Below, piece by piece: positions 34,607 to 43,644 of a DNA stretch of 64,000 nucleotides (the first letter of the stretch is position 1; the number at the start of each line of letters is the position of its first letter). The stretch comes from Clostridia bacterium (lineage in GTDB: Bacteria > Bacillota > Clostridia > CAKSNL01 > HGM11501). A program made the position numbers and the translations under genes. Under the pieces are notes generated by a model that saw only the letters and a list, made by a program, of their open reading frames with translations, had not been told where the DNA came from and made no database searches. Location of the stretch: contig JAFQQJ010000065.1 in NCBI GenBank assembly GCA_017411325.1, positions 62,001 through 126,000 of the forward strand. The letters are read 5' to 3'.

Positions 34607-37318
34607 TCAGTTAAGGTGGTCTTTCACACTTAAAACAAGTGATGAATCCACTTTTCCGTAGCGGCTTACGGCATAGATTTCGCCGTCTGTCCACAATTCA
34701 AAGCCAAGGCAGTCGGAAAGGTATGTAAGGGGTACATAGAACATTCCGTCAATGTTTAAAACCGGTGCAGTCAATGCAGTAGCTTTTCCGTTTACCTTTG
34801 CTTCCATTGAGCCCAAGGTTGTGTATGTAAGGCGATGGTCAGCCAGCTCTCTTCCCTTAAGGTCAAAGGACTGAAGCCTTACTGTGTTATCGTTTGCATC
34901 ATATTCAAACTTTGATTCGCCGTACATAATTTCCATAACCGCATCGCTTGGTACATAAAGCGTTCCGTTCATTTCGATTGCGGTTTTTCTTATATCGGGC
35001 TCGTAAACGTTCATCTTTCCGCCTGATACTATCATACGGTTTGAATCCTTTTTGAAAATTGCCGTTCCGTAAAGGGCTTCTCTTTCACTTTCCGAAAGGG
35101 CGGTCTGCTCTTTTTCCGTGTAGAGGTAGTTAAAACGTCCCATAGGAGCAACGCTTCCCCTTACATAAAGCTCCAAAAATTCATTTGCCGCAATTTCGCC
35201 TGCATTGTCAACCCATTTGAATTCAAAGTCAACAGTTTCTGTTTCGCCCATTAAGCTTCTCGGCACAGAAAGCATTAATGTATCGCCTTTTATAACATAG
35301 GTAACATCGCCTGTTATGCTCCATTCACCGTCAAACTTTTCGATTTTGCCCTTCTTCCTTCCTATCGCAAAGTCATAGCCTTCCCAGCCTGTGGCACGGT
35401 TACGGTCGATATTTATATAAAGGTGCATAAATTCCGCACCTTCTTCTTTTATGGCATCAAGGCACTTAACGTAGAAATAGAAATTTTCCTTGTCACGGGC
35501 AACCTTTGCGCGGGAAATGGAATTTATTACCTTTGATACGTATTTTCCGCCGCCCCTTTTATCTGCATCTCTTTCGTATGCATCATAGTCATTGATAAAT
35601 TCGGGTGCAACATTTTCCCACTGCGATGCGTCTCCCGATACATCAATAGTAACCTCGGCAGATGCAGTGGGTGCGGAGCGAACGCCCTTATATTTTCTTA
35701 CAAAATCGCAAAGCAGGTTATAATAGTCGTCCTTTAAGGGCCCTCGGTTAGGCTCTAAGTCACGGCTGTTTTCATAGTCGCAGGCATCAACGAAGCTGTT
35801 TTTAAAACCTGCATATTCCTGCTGACGGATTGCCGTCCACTCATTCCAGCCGTCGACATATACGAAGGCAGGATCGGTATCAAGTATCTGGGATGCCTGC
35901 TCCCTCATAAATGCCGCACTTCTTGCGTTACCGGGAGTATAATCCTCGCCGAAGCCTTCGGTGTAGCCTCTCCCCTTGGTGTAGGGGTCGGATGCAAGGC
36001 CTGTTGCTCTGTAGCCGTAAACATAAGAATGGTTGATGGCAACGCCCAAGGTCATGGCTTCAACCCTTCCGTCTTCCCTTGCAGCGCCCCACTCGTGAAG
36101 GGGATAGTTTTCAAGCCATATCCAGGTGGGATTCTGGCTGTCAGTCTGTCCCTTTTCTCTGTTTCCGCCGCCGCGTCTTTCCACCATAGCATAAAACTTT
36201 TCCATATTTTCAAGCTGTGCAGCATCGGTTTTGTCAAGGTAAGAGCTTACAGTGCTTTGTGAGTTACAGATTATAAAGGGCTTTCCCTGCCATTTAAACA
36301 CAATATCGTGATTATTCTCGTCTGCATAAAGGTTAAACCACAGCGCCTCTGCCATATCATTGAGATTCTGAGGGTTTCCCGTATATGCGCTTATACCGGG
36401 AATGTCAATGCCGGATGCTTTTGCATCGCGGAAAGCCTGCATAAGGATACGGAGGGGCTTGATATATGCCGATGTTCCGTTGGTATAGTCAAAAAATATG
36501 GCGTCAACCCCTGCATTGGCAAGCCACTGGGCGTGCTTTCTGTATACGAAATAGTCATAGCTTGTATAAAATCCTAAAAGTGGCTCACCCCAGTAATAAA
36601 CTCCGTTTGTGTCCCACACGGGATCGGAATACACTTCTTTTGCTTCGGGCTTTTTGGCGTAAATTTCGGGAATTACATAAGGTGTGGAAGTTAATACATC
36701 GTGCCAGTCCCAGTACATTATGCCCACGAAATGGTCACCCTCTTTTACAGGCCCGGTTTCTTCAAAGTCTGCTACCTTTCTGCCCAAATCGTCTGTTGCC
36801 GCCCAGGTATCCGAAAAGTTATCAATTATTGCAGAATCAGGTACGCTTATAACTTCATCGGTCACGGGTGCCTGCTTGCTTAAAAGTGTGATGCTTTTCA
36901 TTTTAACATAATAATAATTCGGCATCATATAAGTCGATGTGAAATAAAGGTCGTGAATGCCACTTGCCTCTTCGATATCACCGTAGTACTCGGTTTTATC
37001 TTCATCGTTTATAACGACATAGCCAATTGCCCTTGCCTTGGGGCTGTCAAGACGGATTGCAATTGCATCACCGTTTGAGCCATAGGGCATCTGACACGTC
37101 GCCTCGATTTTAACTGATTTTATTCCGCTTAAATCCACGTTCTTAAAGCCGATGTAGCCGTTTTGGGAAAGTGCCGCTCCGCTTTCCGATATGCTTACAG
37201 CACCGTCGGACCTTAATTCAGCTGATGCCGGATTTAATACTTTTTCACTTGCAAAGCTGACCGTCGCAAAAGACAAAAGCATCAGCAAGGTTAAAAGCAT
37301 TGCCAGAATTTTTTTCAT
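34607..37318 (-). CDS. Secreted GH99/GH71-like hydrolase with CBM6-like, CBM9-like and stalk domains (module C, gene 1)
   Basis: 903 residues: signal peptide (1-23), CBM6-like beta-sandwich (about 28-148, with YIGFKNVDLSGIKSVKIEA and GIHDLYF), catalytic TIM barrel (about 165-545) with FSDTWAATDDLGRKVADFEE, AGVDAIFFDYTN, the GWNEWTAIRQQEY motif (E493) and NSRDLEPNRGPLKDDYYNLL. Then come a CBM9-like domain (about 555-720, ATGWEGYDFAIG) and a stalk domain (about 770-903). It lies 42 bp downstream of a solute-binding-protein gene without an intervening terminator, so unlike the other modules it is probably the tail of a five-gene operon starting near 40232. Confidence 0.85.
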   Translation of the reverse strand: MKKILAMLLTLLMLLSFATVSFASEKVLNPASAELRSDGAVSISESGAALSQNGYIGFKNVDLSGIKSVKIEATCQMPYGSNGDAIAIRLDSPKARAIGYVVINDEDKTEYYGDIEEASGIHDLYFTSTYMMPNYYYVKMKSITLLSKQAPVTDEVISVPDSAIIDNFSDTWAATDDLGRKVADFEETGPVKEGDHFVGIMYWDWHDVLTSTPYVIPEIYAKKPEAKEVYSDPVWDTNGVYYWGEPLLGFYTSYDYFVYRKHAQWLANAGVDAIFFDYTNGTSAYIKPLRILMQAFRDAKASGIDIPGISAYTGNPQNLNDMAEALWFNLYADENNHDIVFKWQGKPFIICNSQSTVSSYLDKTDAAQLENMEKFYAMVERRGGGNREKGQTDSQNPTWIWLENYPLHEWGAAREDGRVEAMTLGVAINHSYVYGYRATGLASDPYTKGRGYTEGFGEDYTPGNARSAAFMREQASQILDTDPAFVYVDGWNEWTAIRQQEYAGFKNSFVDACDYENSRDLEPNRGPLKDDYYNLLCDFVRKYKGVRSAPTASAEVTIDVSGDASQWENVAPEFINDYDAYERDADKRGGGKYVSKVINSISRAKVARDKENFYFYVKCLDAIKEEGAEFMHLYINIDRNRATGWEGYDFAIGRKKGKIEKFDGEWSITGDVTYVIKGDTLMLSVPRSLMGETETVDFEFKWVDNAGEIAANEFLELYVRGSVAPMGRFNYLYTEKEQTALSESEREALYGTAIFKKDSNRMIVSGGKMNVYEPDIRKTAIEMNGTLYVPSDAVMEIMYGESKFEYDANDNTVRLQSFDLKGRELADHRLTYTTLGSMEAKVNGKATALTAPVLNIDGMFYVPLTYLSDCLGFELWTDGEIYAVSRYGKVDSSLVLSVKDHLN

Positions 37319-37360
37319 ATTTTATTCCTCCTTTAATTACCGTTTTACATTACCGCAGGA

Positions 37361-38596
37361 TTAATCTGCATATTCATCGTTAAACTCTTCTGCCCTCGTT
37401 TTCAGCATCTCTATATTTTCAGCAATATGCGTAGCAACAGCCTTTCCTGCCGAAATATCTTTTTTAAACGCTCCTCTGAATGACCATACATCCTTCTGAG
37501 ACATAAAGTTTCTCGGAAGATAGTACGCATGTTTAAGATTTTCCTCCCAAAGCCCGAAATCCTCTTCCGTCATATTTGGTTTATATAATTCTTCCGTAAC
37601 CATTTTCGATTTCATATCCGTCATATAACATGCCAGCATAAATGCACAGGGCATCTTTTCTTCCGGAACTCCAAGCGGGAAAAGAAAATGAGAATCTGTA
37701 AGATACACTCCAAGCTCTCCATCCGGATTCGGATAATGTATATATCTTATCACATCTTTGGTTTCGCTTTCCAATTCGCCTTTCATCAGATTCGGCATAA
37801 CCCCATCTTTCATTATAACCTCTCTGTGCATAACCTTTCCCGATCCTTCAATTGCATATCTCTTATCCGTCAAAAGTTCTGCCCAATAGCTTAACCATTC
37901 AACATTTTCAGGGCTGTCGTATGTTACGGTAACTTCACCGGTATCCATATTCCACTCTGACTGAAACATTTCGCTTATATGCGGTCTTCCTGTAGCGCTT
38001 GAAGATTTAATGTTATACTTAAAGGCTTCCGCATTTATGGTTTTATACGCATCCATTGTCCAGTTTCCTTCAGCGTAATATTCATGCGGGGTTTTTATAC
38101 CAAGTTCTCTCATCCATGTTTCATTGTATGCCAAATACCATACCTCCTGCATGGGAAGCGAGCTTACACCATAGTATTCACCCTTCCACCTTGTTCCTTC
38201 AACTGTAATTTCATCAATCATTTCGTTGTTTTTATAATCTATATACTCTGTAACCGGCGTATATAAATTTTCCGTAAATGTCAGCGGAAACACAGATATG
38301 CCAAAGCAGTATTGTACATCCCATGGATTTCCCGCCACAATTCCGGCTATAAGGTCTTCTCCCATACCATCGCCACCGCCAACCATAAATCCAACTTTTG
38401 TTCCGTAGTCTTCCGTAAACTTTTCAGCTCCCGCCGCAAATTCATAATTAAGCGGATCATCGTTAAACAGTCTGTATCCCGCAACAGTAATCTCCATATT
38501 TTCCCAATCTTCCGTGCTGAAAGTTACTTTTCTTCCACATCCGGAAAATGCAGCAAGTATACAGCTTGCTAAAAGTAAACAAAAAAATCTTTTCAT
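37361..38596 (-). CDS. Extracellular solute-binding lipoprotein (ABC sugar-binding type)
   Basis: 411 residues: signal peptide with lipobox (AAFSGC, Cys about 20), then ITVAGYRLFNDDPLNYEFAAGAEKFTEDYG and NWTMDAYKTINAEAF, typical of family 1 sugar-binding proteins. No permease or ATPase gene is adjacent; neighbours are an esterase (4 bp gap) and a GH99-like gene. It either works with permeases encoded elsewhere, or serves as a surface glycan binder within this locus. Ligand not predictable. Confidence 0.8.
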   Translation of the reverse strand: MKRFFCLLLASCILAAFSGCGRKVTFSTEDWENMEITVAGYRLFNDDPLNYEFAAGAEKFTEDYGTKVGFMVGGGDGMGEDLIAGIVAGNPWDVQYCFGISVFPLTFTENLYTPVTEYIDYKNNEMIDEITVEGTRWKGEYYGVSSLPMQEVWYLAYNETWMRELGIKTPHEYYAEGNWTMDAYKTINAEAFKYNIKSSSATGRPHISEMFQSEWNMDTGEVTVTYDSPENVEWLSYWAELLTDKRYAIEGSGKVMHREVIMKDGVMPNLMKGELESETKDVIRYIHYPNPDGELGVYLTDSHFLFPLGVPEEKMPCAFMLACYMTDMKSKMVTEELYKPNMTEEDFGLWEENLKHAYYLPRNFMSQKDVWSFRGAFKKDISAGKAVATHIAENIEMLKTRAEEFNDEYAD

Positions 38597-38599
38597 ATT

Positions 38600-39364
38600 T
38601 TATTCCTCCTTTAATTTTGTATCTTCACATCTTTTTATAAATTTATAAATCATTTCGGCATAGATACTTTTTCCGTTTTCGTCAAACTTTTCCCAATATT
38701 CTGTGTGTCTGCTGTTTTTCACAAAGTTAAGAGAAATTTTTGACATATCATATCCGAAATCTTTAAGCGTTCCTATTGTGAGCATTGTCTGCTCATATCG
38801 ATTTGCAATATCGTTATCGGAAACCACAAATTCCATAGGCGGATAGTTTTCTTCCTCGCCCACATAGTAAAGCGGTGCTCTTTCGTCAACAACCACCCTT
38901 TTGGGGTTCTCCCCCATTTCTTTAAGTACATTAAAATGCACCGTCGGCTGTCCTGCATCAAAGAAGTAGCCCGCTATATCCTTGTTTGATATTCCGTATT
39001 TTTCAAGGTATTTTTTGCAGAAGCAAAGCATTAATGCCGTGTGACAGCCCGCTGAGCTTCCACCAACATAAAAGCCATTCACTTTTCCGTATTTATGCAT
39101 ATTTGAAAGTGCCCAACTTACAACAGAAGCACCGTCCTCTATAAATTCAGGATATTTTGCATCGGGATATTTTCTGTATTCTCCGCTTACCACCGCAATT
39201 CCCTTTTCAACTAAATCGGGAATAAACTTTTCCTTATGTGTTCCATGCTCATATCCTCCGCCGTGAAGGTGAATGTAAACCGTAAATTCATCACTGTCAG
39301 GAAGGGTAACATCAAGTACCTGGCAAGGGAGGCTACCGTATTTTATATCTTCAATTTTTTTCAT
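38600..39364 (-). CDS. Alpha/beta-hydrolase, HSL-type esterase
   Basis: About 254 residues: oxyanion-hole HGGGYEHGT, nucleophile elbow GGSSAG (Ser about 125) and a late Asp/His pair (VVSDND, KNSRHTEYW). This matches the hormone-sensitive-lipase class. No signal peptide, so cytoplasmic: probably deacetylates imported oligosaccharides. The ATG at 39364 has AAAGGAG eight bases upstream; the in-frame GTG two codons earlier is too close to that site. The start lies within the end of the upstream transporter gene, so translation is coupled. Confidence 0.8.
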   Translation of the reverse strand: MKKIEDIKYGSLPCQVLDVTLPDSDEFTVYIHLHGGGYEHGTHKEKFIPDLVEKGIAVVSGEYRKYPDAKYPEFIEDGASVVSWALSNMHKYGKVNGFYVGGSSAGCHTALMLCFCKKYLEKYGISNKDIAGYFFDAGQPTVHFNVLKEMGENPKRVVVDERAPLYYVGEEENYPPMEFVVSDNDIANRYEQTMLTIGTLKDFGYDMSKISLNFVKNSRHTEYWEKFDENGKSIYAEMIYKFIKRCEDTKLKEE

Positions 39365-40232
39365 TTTCACTTCTCCTTTTATATGTAGTAAGATACGCCC
39401 CCATTACAATCAGAATAAGGGATGCAAAGGTTTTAACATCCGGAATTATTCCGTTTATTAAAAATGTAACAAAGGGTGTTAAAACCGGCTTTATGAAAAA
39501 GGCAACAGAACCCATTATGGCACCGCCCTTTTCTATCGCCTTAAAATAGTTTATGTATCCTAAACCGGTTACAAATATGCCGATATATAAAAGAAGAAAC
39601 GTTCCATTTTTATCAAGGGTAAAACTAAGGTCTGCTTTTAGGATAAAAAGCAGTATAAAAAGAATTATTGTTCCTGATAAAAATACTCCCGTTGTTTTTA
39701 AAATCCCGGGGATTCCTTTCATAAGCTTTCCGCTTAAAACACTGTAAAGGCTGAATGATAATGCAGAAAGCAAGGCAAGCACCACCGAATAAATGTCTGC
39801 CGAGGCATTAAAATCAACTAATACAGTAACACCCACGGTGCAAAGCAGAATTGCCAGGGATTTAATAGGTGTAAGCTTTTCCTTTAAGATAATTCTTGCA
39901 AAAACTATGCTTATGACCGCATTTGAAGAAAACAGAATTGCAATAAGCGAAGGCGACGGTGCCGCTTTTACCGCAACCTGCAAAAGTGTCATACTTACTG
40001 CTATAAAAAGTGCGCCCAAAAAAATCATGGAAAGACAGTCTTTTCCTTTTAAGCGTACTTTCTCCTTCTTATACGAATGTATGCCAAAGGGTAAAAGAAG
40101 CACTGTTCCTATCAAAAAGCGCCAGAAGGTTATGGCGTAAGGATTCATATCCGTAGCTATAAGCTTGCTTACAGGCTCCAGCGTTGCAAAAAGAATTGCA
40201 GTTATTAATGCATTTAATATTCCTTTTTTCAT
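39351..40232 (-). CDS. EamA-family DMT transporter
   Basis: 293 residues with ten hydrophobic segments forming two EamA halves: LITAILFATLEPVSKLIATDMNPYAITFWRFLIGTVLLLPFG in the first, and a second beginning VVLALLSALSFSLYSVLSGKL. It is a drug/metabolite-type transporter of unknown substrate. The ATG at 40232 has AAGGGAGTG upstream. First gene of the operon leading through esterase and binding protein to GH99-like module C, divergent from a LysR gene. Confidence 0.88.
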   Translation of the reverse strand: MKKGILNALITAILFATLEPVSKLIATDMNPYAITFWRFLIGTVLLLPFGIHSYKKEKVRLKGKDCLSMIFLGALFIAVSMTLLQVAVKAAPSPSLIAILFSSNAVISIVFARIILKEKLTPIKSLAILLCTVGVTVLVDFNASADIYSVVLALLSALSFSLYSVLSGKLMKGIPGILKTTGVFLSGTIILFILLFILKADLSFTLDKNGTFLLLYIGIFVTGLGYINYFKAIEKGGAIMGSVAFFIKPVLTPFVTFLINGIIPDVKTFASLILIVMGAYLTTYKRRSENEKN

Positions 40233-40253
40233 TTAATCACTCCCTTACGCTTA

Positions 40254-40282
40254 AGTATACTTCGCTTCCGCTATCTTGTAAA
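40254..40282 (-). promoter_or_regulatory. Promoter of the transporter-esterase-binding protein-module C operon
   Basis: Minus strand TTTACA (40277-40282), 17-bp spacer, TATACT (40254-40259). Confidence 0.65.
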
Positions 40283-40310
40283 GCATACGATATAATACAG
40301 TTGCTATATC

Positions 40311-40339
40311 TTGACGTGTATAGCGAAATCTGTTATTAT
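40311..40339 (+). promoter_or_regulatory. Promoter of the LysR gene
   Basis: TTGACG (40311-40316), 17-bp spacer, TATTAT (40334-40339), divergent from the promoter at 40254; the two are 29 bp apart, as is common for LysR control of a neighbour. Confidence 0.65.
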
Positions 40340-40358
40340 ATACAAAGGAGTTGATTTT

Positions 40359-41207
40359 ATGGAATTTTTACAGCTTAAATATTTCCGCCACGCGGCGCTT
40401 ACAGAAAATTTTTCCCACACCGCAAAGGCTTTTATGGTACCGCCCTCAAGTGTTTCATCATCAATAAAAAAGCTGGAAGCAGAGCTTGGCAGTGCACTTT
40501 TTGAAAGAAAGAGCAACACCCTTTCCTTAAATGAAAACGGAAAAATATTTTTATCTGCGGTAAATAATATTTTCGCAGAGCTTGAACGTGCCAAAAACAG
40601 CATATCAACCGAAGTGCCCCAGGAAAAGATAAAGCTTTTAATAAATTCAAACCGAAGTCTTTTAACAAAGATAATATCTGAATTCAGGCTTTTTAATTCC
40701 CGCATTGCCTTTTGTCTGGACTTTGACGGCAACGCCGATTGGGACTCTTATGACATTGTTGTTTCCGACGAGGCTTCCTCCGATGAGCTTTTTACCACAA
40801 AGGAATTTATAGAAGAGGAAATTCTTCTTGCCGTACATAAGGATAATCCGCTATCGGAAAAAGGAGTGGTTTTCGTCGATTCCTTAAAAAACGAAAAATT
40901 CATCTGTCTTCATAAAAATTACAGCTTAAGAACCATAACAGATAATTTATGCCTGGAATCAGGCTTTTCTCCCGACATCATAATAGAATGCGATGACCCT
41001 TCCTGTATAAGGGACTATCTTAAAATGGGAATGGAAGTAAGTTTAGTTCCCTCCTTTTCCTGGAAGGATCAGTTTGACAGGGATATCCGCCTTATTAAAA
41101 TCGGCGAAGGAGTTATGAGAACCACCAATGTTCATATAAATAAAAATGCCTCAAATACCGCAGTTGAATTTGCGATGCATCTGCTTAATTATAAAAATAC
41201 GCCTTAA
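40359..41207 (+). CDS. LysR-family transcriptional regulator
   Basis: 282 residues: N-terminal winged helix (LQLKYFRHAALTENFSHTAKAFMVPPSSVSSSIKKLEAELG) and a C-terminal substrate-binding fold (about 90-280). ATG at 40359 with AAAGGAG; earlier in-frame codons lie in the promoter. It probably controls the divergent DMT transporter operon, which runs on into GH99-like module C. Confidence 0.92.
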   Translation: MEFLQLKYFRHAALTENFSHTAKAFMVPPSSVSSSIKKLEAELGSALFERKSNTLSLNENGKIFLSAVNNIFAELERAKNSISTEVPQEKIKLLINSNRSLLTKIISEFRLFNSRIAFCLDFDGNADWDSYDIVVSDEASSDELFTTKEFIEEEILLAVHKDNPLSEKGVVFVDSLKNEKFICLHKNYSLRTITDNLCLESGFSPDIIIECDDPSCIRDYLKMGMEVSLVPSFSWKDQFDRDIRLIKIGEGVMRTTNVHINKNASNTAVEFAMHLLNYKNTP

Positions 41208-41209
41208 AT

Positions 41210-42631
41210 TCATTCAAGACAAATATTTTCAGCATAGGGGCCGATTTCGGGTGAAAGCTCGGATAGAGCCTCTATTTTTTTGCCGTTTATGTAAATATTT
41301 TTAAATGTTATGTCATATGATTTATGTTCTTCATCCTTACCCGATATGATAACGGGTGGAGTTCCGAGGCCGTCGTCAACATAAATTTTTATATCCTTTA
41401 GCAATACATCGTGGTTTTTGCCATAGCGTCCCGTTCCTTCAACTCTCGGGAGAGGATAAATCCAGGCGTGGAATAAAGGTGCCATATATCCCGCTTTTCC
41501 GGTATACACAGAATCGTCGGACGCCTGATATTTCGGCTCTAAACAGTTTTTGTCGTATTCAACTCTTATATCTTCATACAAAACGTCGTGAGCATCTGCA
41601 AAAACTCTGTTTTGAAGGCTCATTGCCCCGTGCATATTGTGAATCAAGTCCAAATTTTTATAGTGTATGTTTCTTATTTCTGATGCCTGGGTTATTGCGC
41701 CAAGCTCCAATGTCCTTCCCCAGTCGCACCACATCACGCAATTTTCAACGTAAAGATTTTCTGTTACCTCATCTTCCCATTGCTTACGTCCGTTGGGAAC
41801 TATAATGTCATCAAAGTTTCTGAAAAAGGAATTTTTTATATGCACGTTTTTGCAGTTTATGATGTCAATCCCGTCTGCATTGTATCGCCACATACCGATA
41901 TGGCGTATATCGTTTATTTCAATGTTTTCACAGTGGTAAAAGGTCTGGGTCCAGCAGGCAGAATCCATAAAGGTGATGCCGTCAACCACTATGTTTTTAC
42001 TTTCGTAAATTCTCATCGCACCGATTGCAAAGTTTCCTTCGTCATCGGGTGCCGATTCGGTTTTCGCAGTTCGCTTTTCCCATGAGCCGTCAATTATTCC
42101 GTGACCTACAAAGGCGATATTTTCTGCATTTTCCGCAATGAAGTTTCCGTAAAGGCGTGCACCCTTATCCACATATACCACAGTGTCGGATGTTATTTCC
42201 GTCGTTCCGACACGGTGCTCGCCCTCGCCGTAATATAAAAGATTTTTCGCATTTTTATATTTTGAATAGTCCTTTTCGGGAACAATAAAAATATGAAGGG
42301 CGTTATGAAAATCGTCACATTCCAGGCTGTAGTGTCCTATCGGAAATGTGGCTTTTATTGTTTTTCCCGAAATTTCGGAAGTGATATTTTTTGAAAGAGG
42401 GCGAAAAAGCGCCTCTTTAAAAGACAAAGAAGGTGTGATTTCAAGTGTTACCTCATCCTTTGCTTCAAGCAGAATAAAGCCCGCTTCCTCCGTCTGATCA
42501 ATGGGCCGCTGATGGCCCGGCCACACGGTGTTAAATGGGATTTTTGATACTCTGCAAAAGTATACGGGAACATCCTTTTCGCCTGACTTTACCTTGTATA
42601 AACCGGTAAACACACTATCACACCTTTTCAT
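41210..42631 (-). CDS. Right-handed beta-helix protein, GH28-related
   Basis: About 473 residues, no signal peptide. The middle part is a parallel beta-helix with GH28-like acidic motifs: NADGID (251-256, numbered from this start) and DD followed by IIVPNG (274-275), matching NTDG and DD of polygalacturonases. The later GHG and RIK motifs of classical GH28 are not seen; instead there is CDWGRTLELGA. It is therefore GH28-related, possibly another beta-helix glycosidase. I use the ATG at 42631 (MKRCDSVF); a GTG at 42676 would overlap the upstream gene. Last gene of a dehydrogenase-GH43-GH28 operon, intracellular. Confidence 0.75.
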   Translation of the reverse strand: MKRCDSVFTGLYKVKSGEKDVPVYFCRVSKIPFNTVWPGHQRPIDQTEEAGFILLEAKDEVTLEITPSLSFKEALFRPLSKNITSEISGKTIKATFPIGHYSLECDDFHNALHIFIVPEKDYSKYKNAKNLLYYGEGEHRVGTTEITSDTVVYVDKGARLYGNFIAENAENIAFVGHGIIDGSWEKRTAKTESAPDDEGNFAIGAMRIYESKNIVVDGITFMDSACWTQTFYHCENIEINDIRHIGMWRYNADGIDIINCKNVHIKNSFFRNFDDIIVPNGRKQWEDEVTENLYVENCVMWCDWGRTLELGAITQASEIRNIHYKNLDLIHNMHGAMSLQNRVFADAHDVLYEDIRVEYDKNCLEPKYQASDDSVYTGKAGYMAPLFHAWIYPLPRVEGTGRYGKNHDVLLKDIKIYVDDGLGTPPVIISGKDEEHKSYDITFKNIYINGKKIEALSELSPEIGPYAENICLE

Positions 42632-42644
42632 ATTAATTTTTCTG

Positions 42645-43496
42645 TTAAATCCATTCAAGCCCGGCAACCGATACACACCCGGTATTTGGTATGGGCTTAT
42701 TTTTCCATCCGCAGGTTGTTATGTAATATTTTCCGTTGTCCTCTATAATTTCTGGAGCATGTGCTCCGAGCTTTGTGACGGGCCGCGTGCCTCCTATGCC
42801 TCCGTTGTATTCCCCGAAAAACAGAGGATTTTCCGATGCGAAAACTAATGTATCTGAATATGTGGCATCCGAGCAATCGGTATAGGTTATAAATAAATAG
42901 TAAAGCCCGTCCTTTTTTACCACAAAAGGAGACTCAAAAGCGCCCCACGCCACTTTAAGCGGTGCATCGTCGCCCGAGGTTAATGCGAAGCCTGAAAACT
43001 CCCAGTTAATCAAATCTTCTGACGAAAAGCAGCTTACAGCACCCTTTTTATCCTTTACCCCGACAACATACATAAGATATTTATTTTCAGAAATTTTAAT
43101 TACAAAATGGTCACGGTGCGCTCCCATCAAAGGTTCATTGTTAAGATTAACCTTTGTTCCGAACCACTCTGTCATATCAAAGGATACCGCCAATGATGTG
43201 GGCGAAGGCCCGTAAAACATATAATATATTCCGTCCTTTTCTATGACGGAAGGAGCCCAGGCAAGAGTTCCTCTGTCAATTGAGCGTCCTACCTCCCGAA
43301 GCTCGCCTTCGAGGCTTTCACCTTTTCCGTGAGCAAAATAGCGTTCCGCTCCCGGCGTTCCTTCAAAGCTTGTAATTCCGTATATATGCCACAGCCCGTC
43401 GCTGCCCTTTACTATGGAGTGGTCATTTACATAGTTTCCGTGTACTTCAGGCTTGAATAAAACTCTCCATTCACCTTTTATGCAAGGTATTTTCAT
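42645..43496 (-). CDS. GH43-like five-bladed beta-propeller glycosidase
   Basis: 283 residues, no signal peptide. Blade motifs: NDHSIVKGSDGLWHIYGI (likely base Asp), AWAPSVIEKDGIYYMFYG, GAHRDHFVIKISENKYLMYV (likely pKa-modulator Asp), AWGAFESPFVVKKDGLYYLF (likely acid Glu) and GAHAPEIIEDNGKYYITTCG. This is the GH43/GH62 propeller layout. ATG at 43496 (MKIPCIKG) with AAGGGGA upstream. It probably removes arabinose, xylose or galactose units from imported oligosaccharides, together with the GH28-related neighbour; linkage unknown. Confidence 0.82.
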   Translation of the reverse strand: MKIPCIKGEWRVLFKPEVHGNYVNDHSIVKGSDGLWHIYGITSFEGTPGAERYFAHGKGESLEGELREVGRSIDRGTLAWAPSVIEKDGIYYMFYGPSPTSLAVSFDMTEWFGTKVNLNNEPLMGAHRDHFVIKISENKYLMYVVGVKDKKGAVSCFSSEDLINWEFSGFALTSGDDAPLKVAWGAFESPFVVKKDGLYYLFITYTDCSDATYSDTLVFASENPLFFGEYNGGIGGTRPVTKLGAHAPEIIEDNGKYYITTCGWKNKPIPNTGCVSVAGLEWI

Positions 43497-43644
43497 ATTG
43501 CAAGTCCCCTTTCTTTTTTCTAAGTTTATCATATCACACATAAAAAAGCAAGGTTATTGCCTTTAAATATAATGCCCTATTATGAATTTTCAGTCAACGG
43601 CAAATTGTTGTCAATGCCTTGTAAAATGTTTTCTCACTCAGAAA

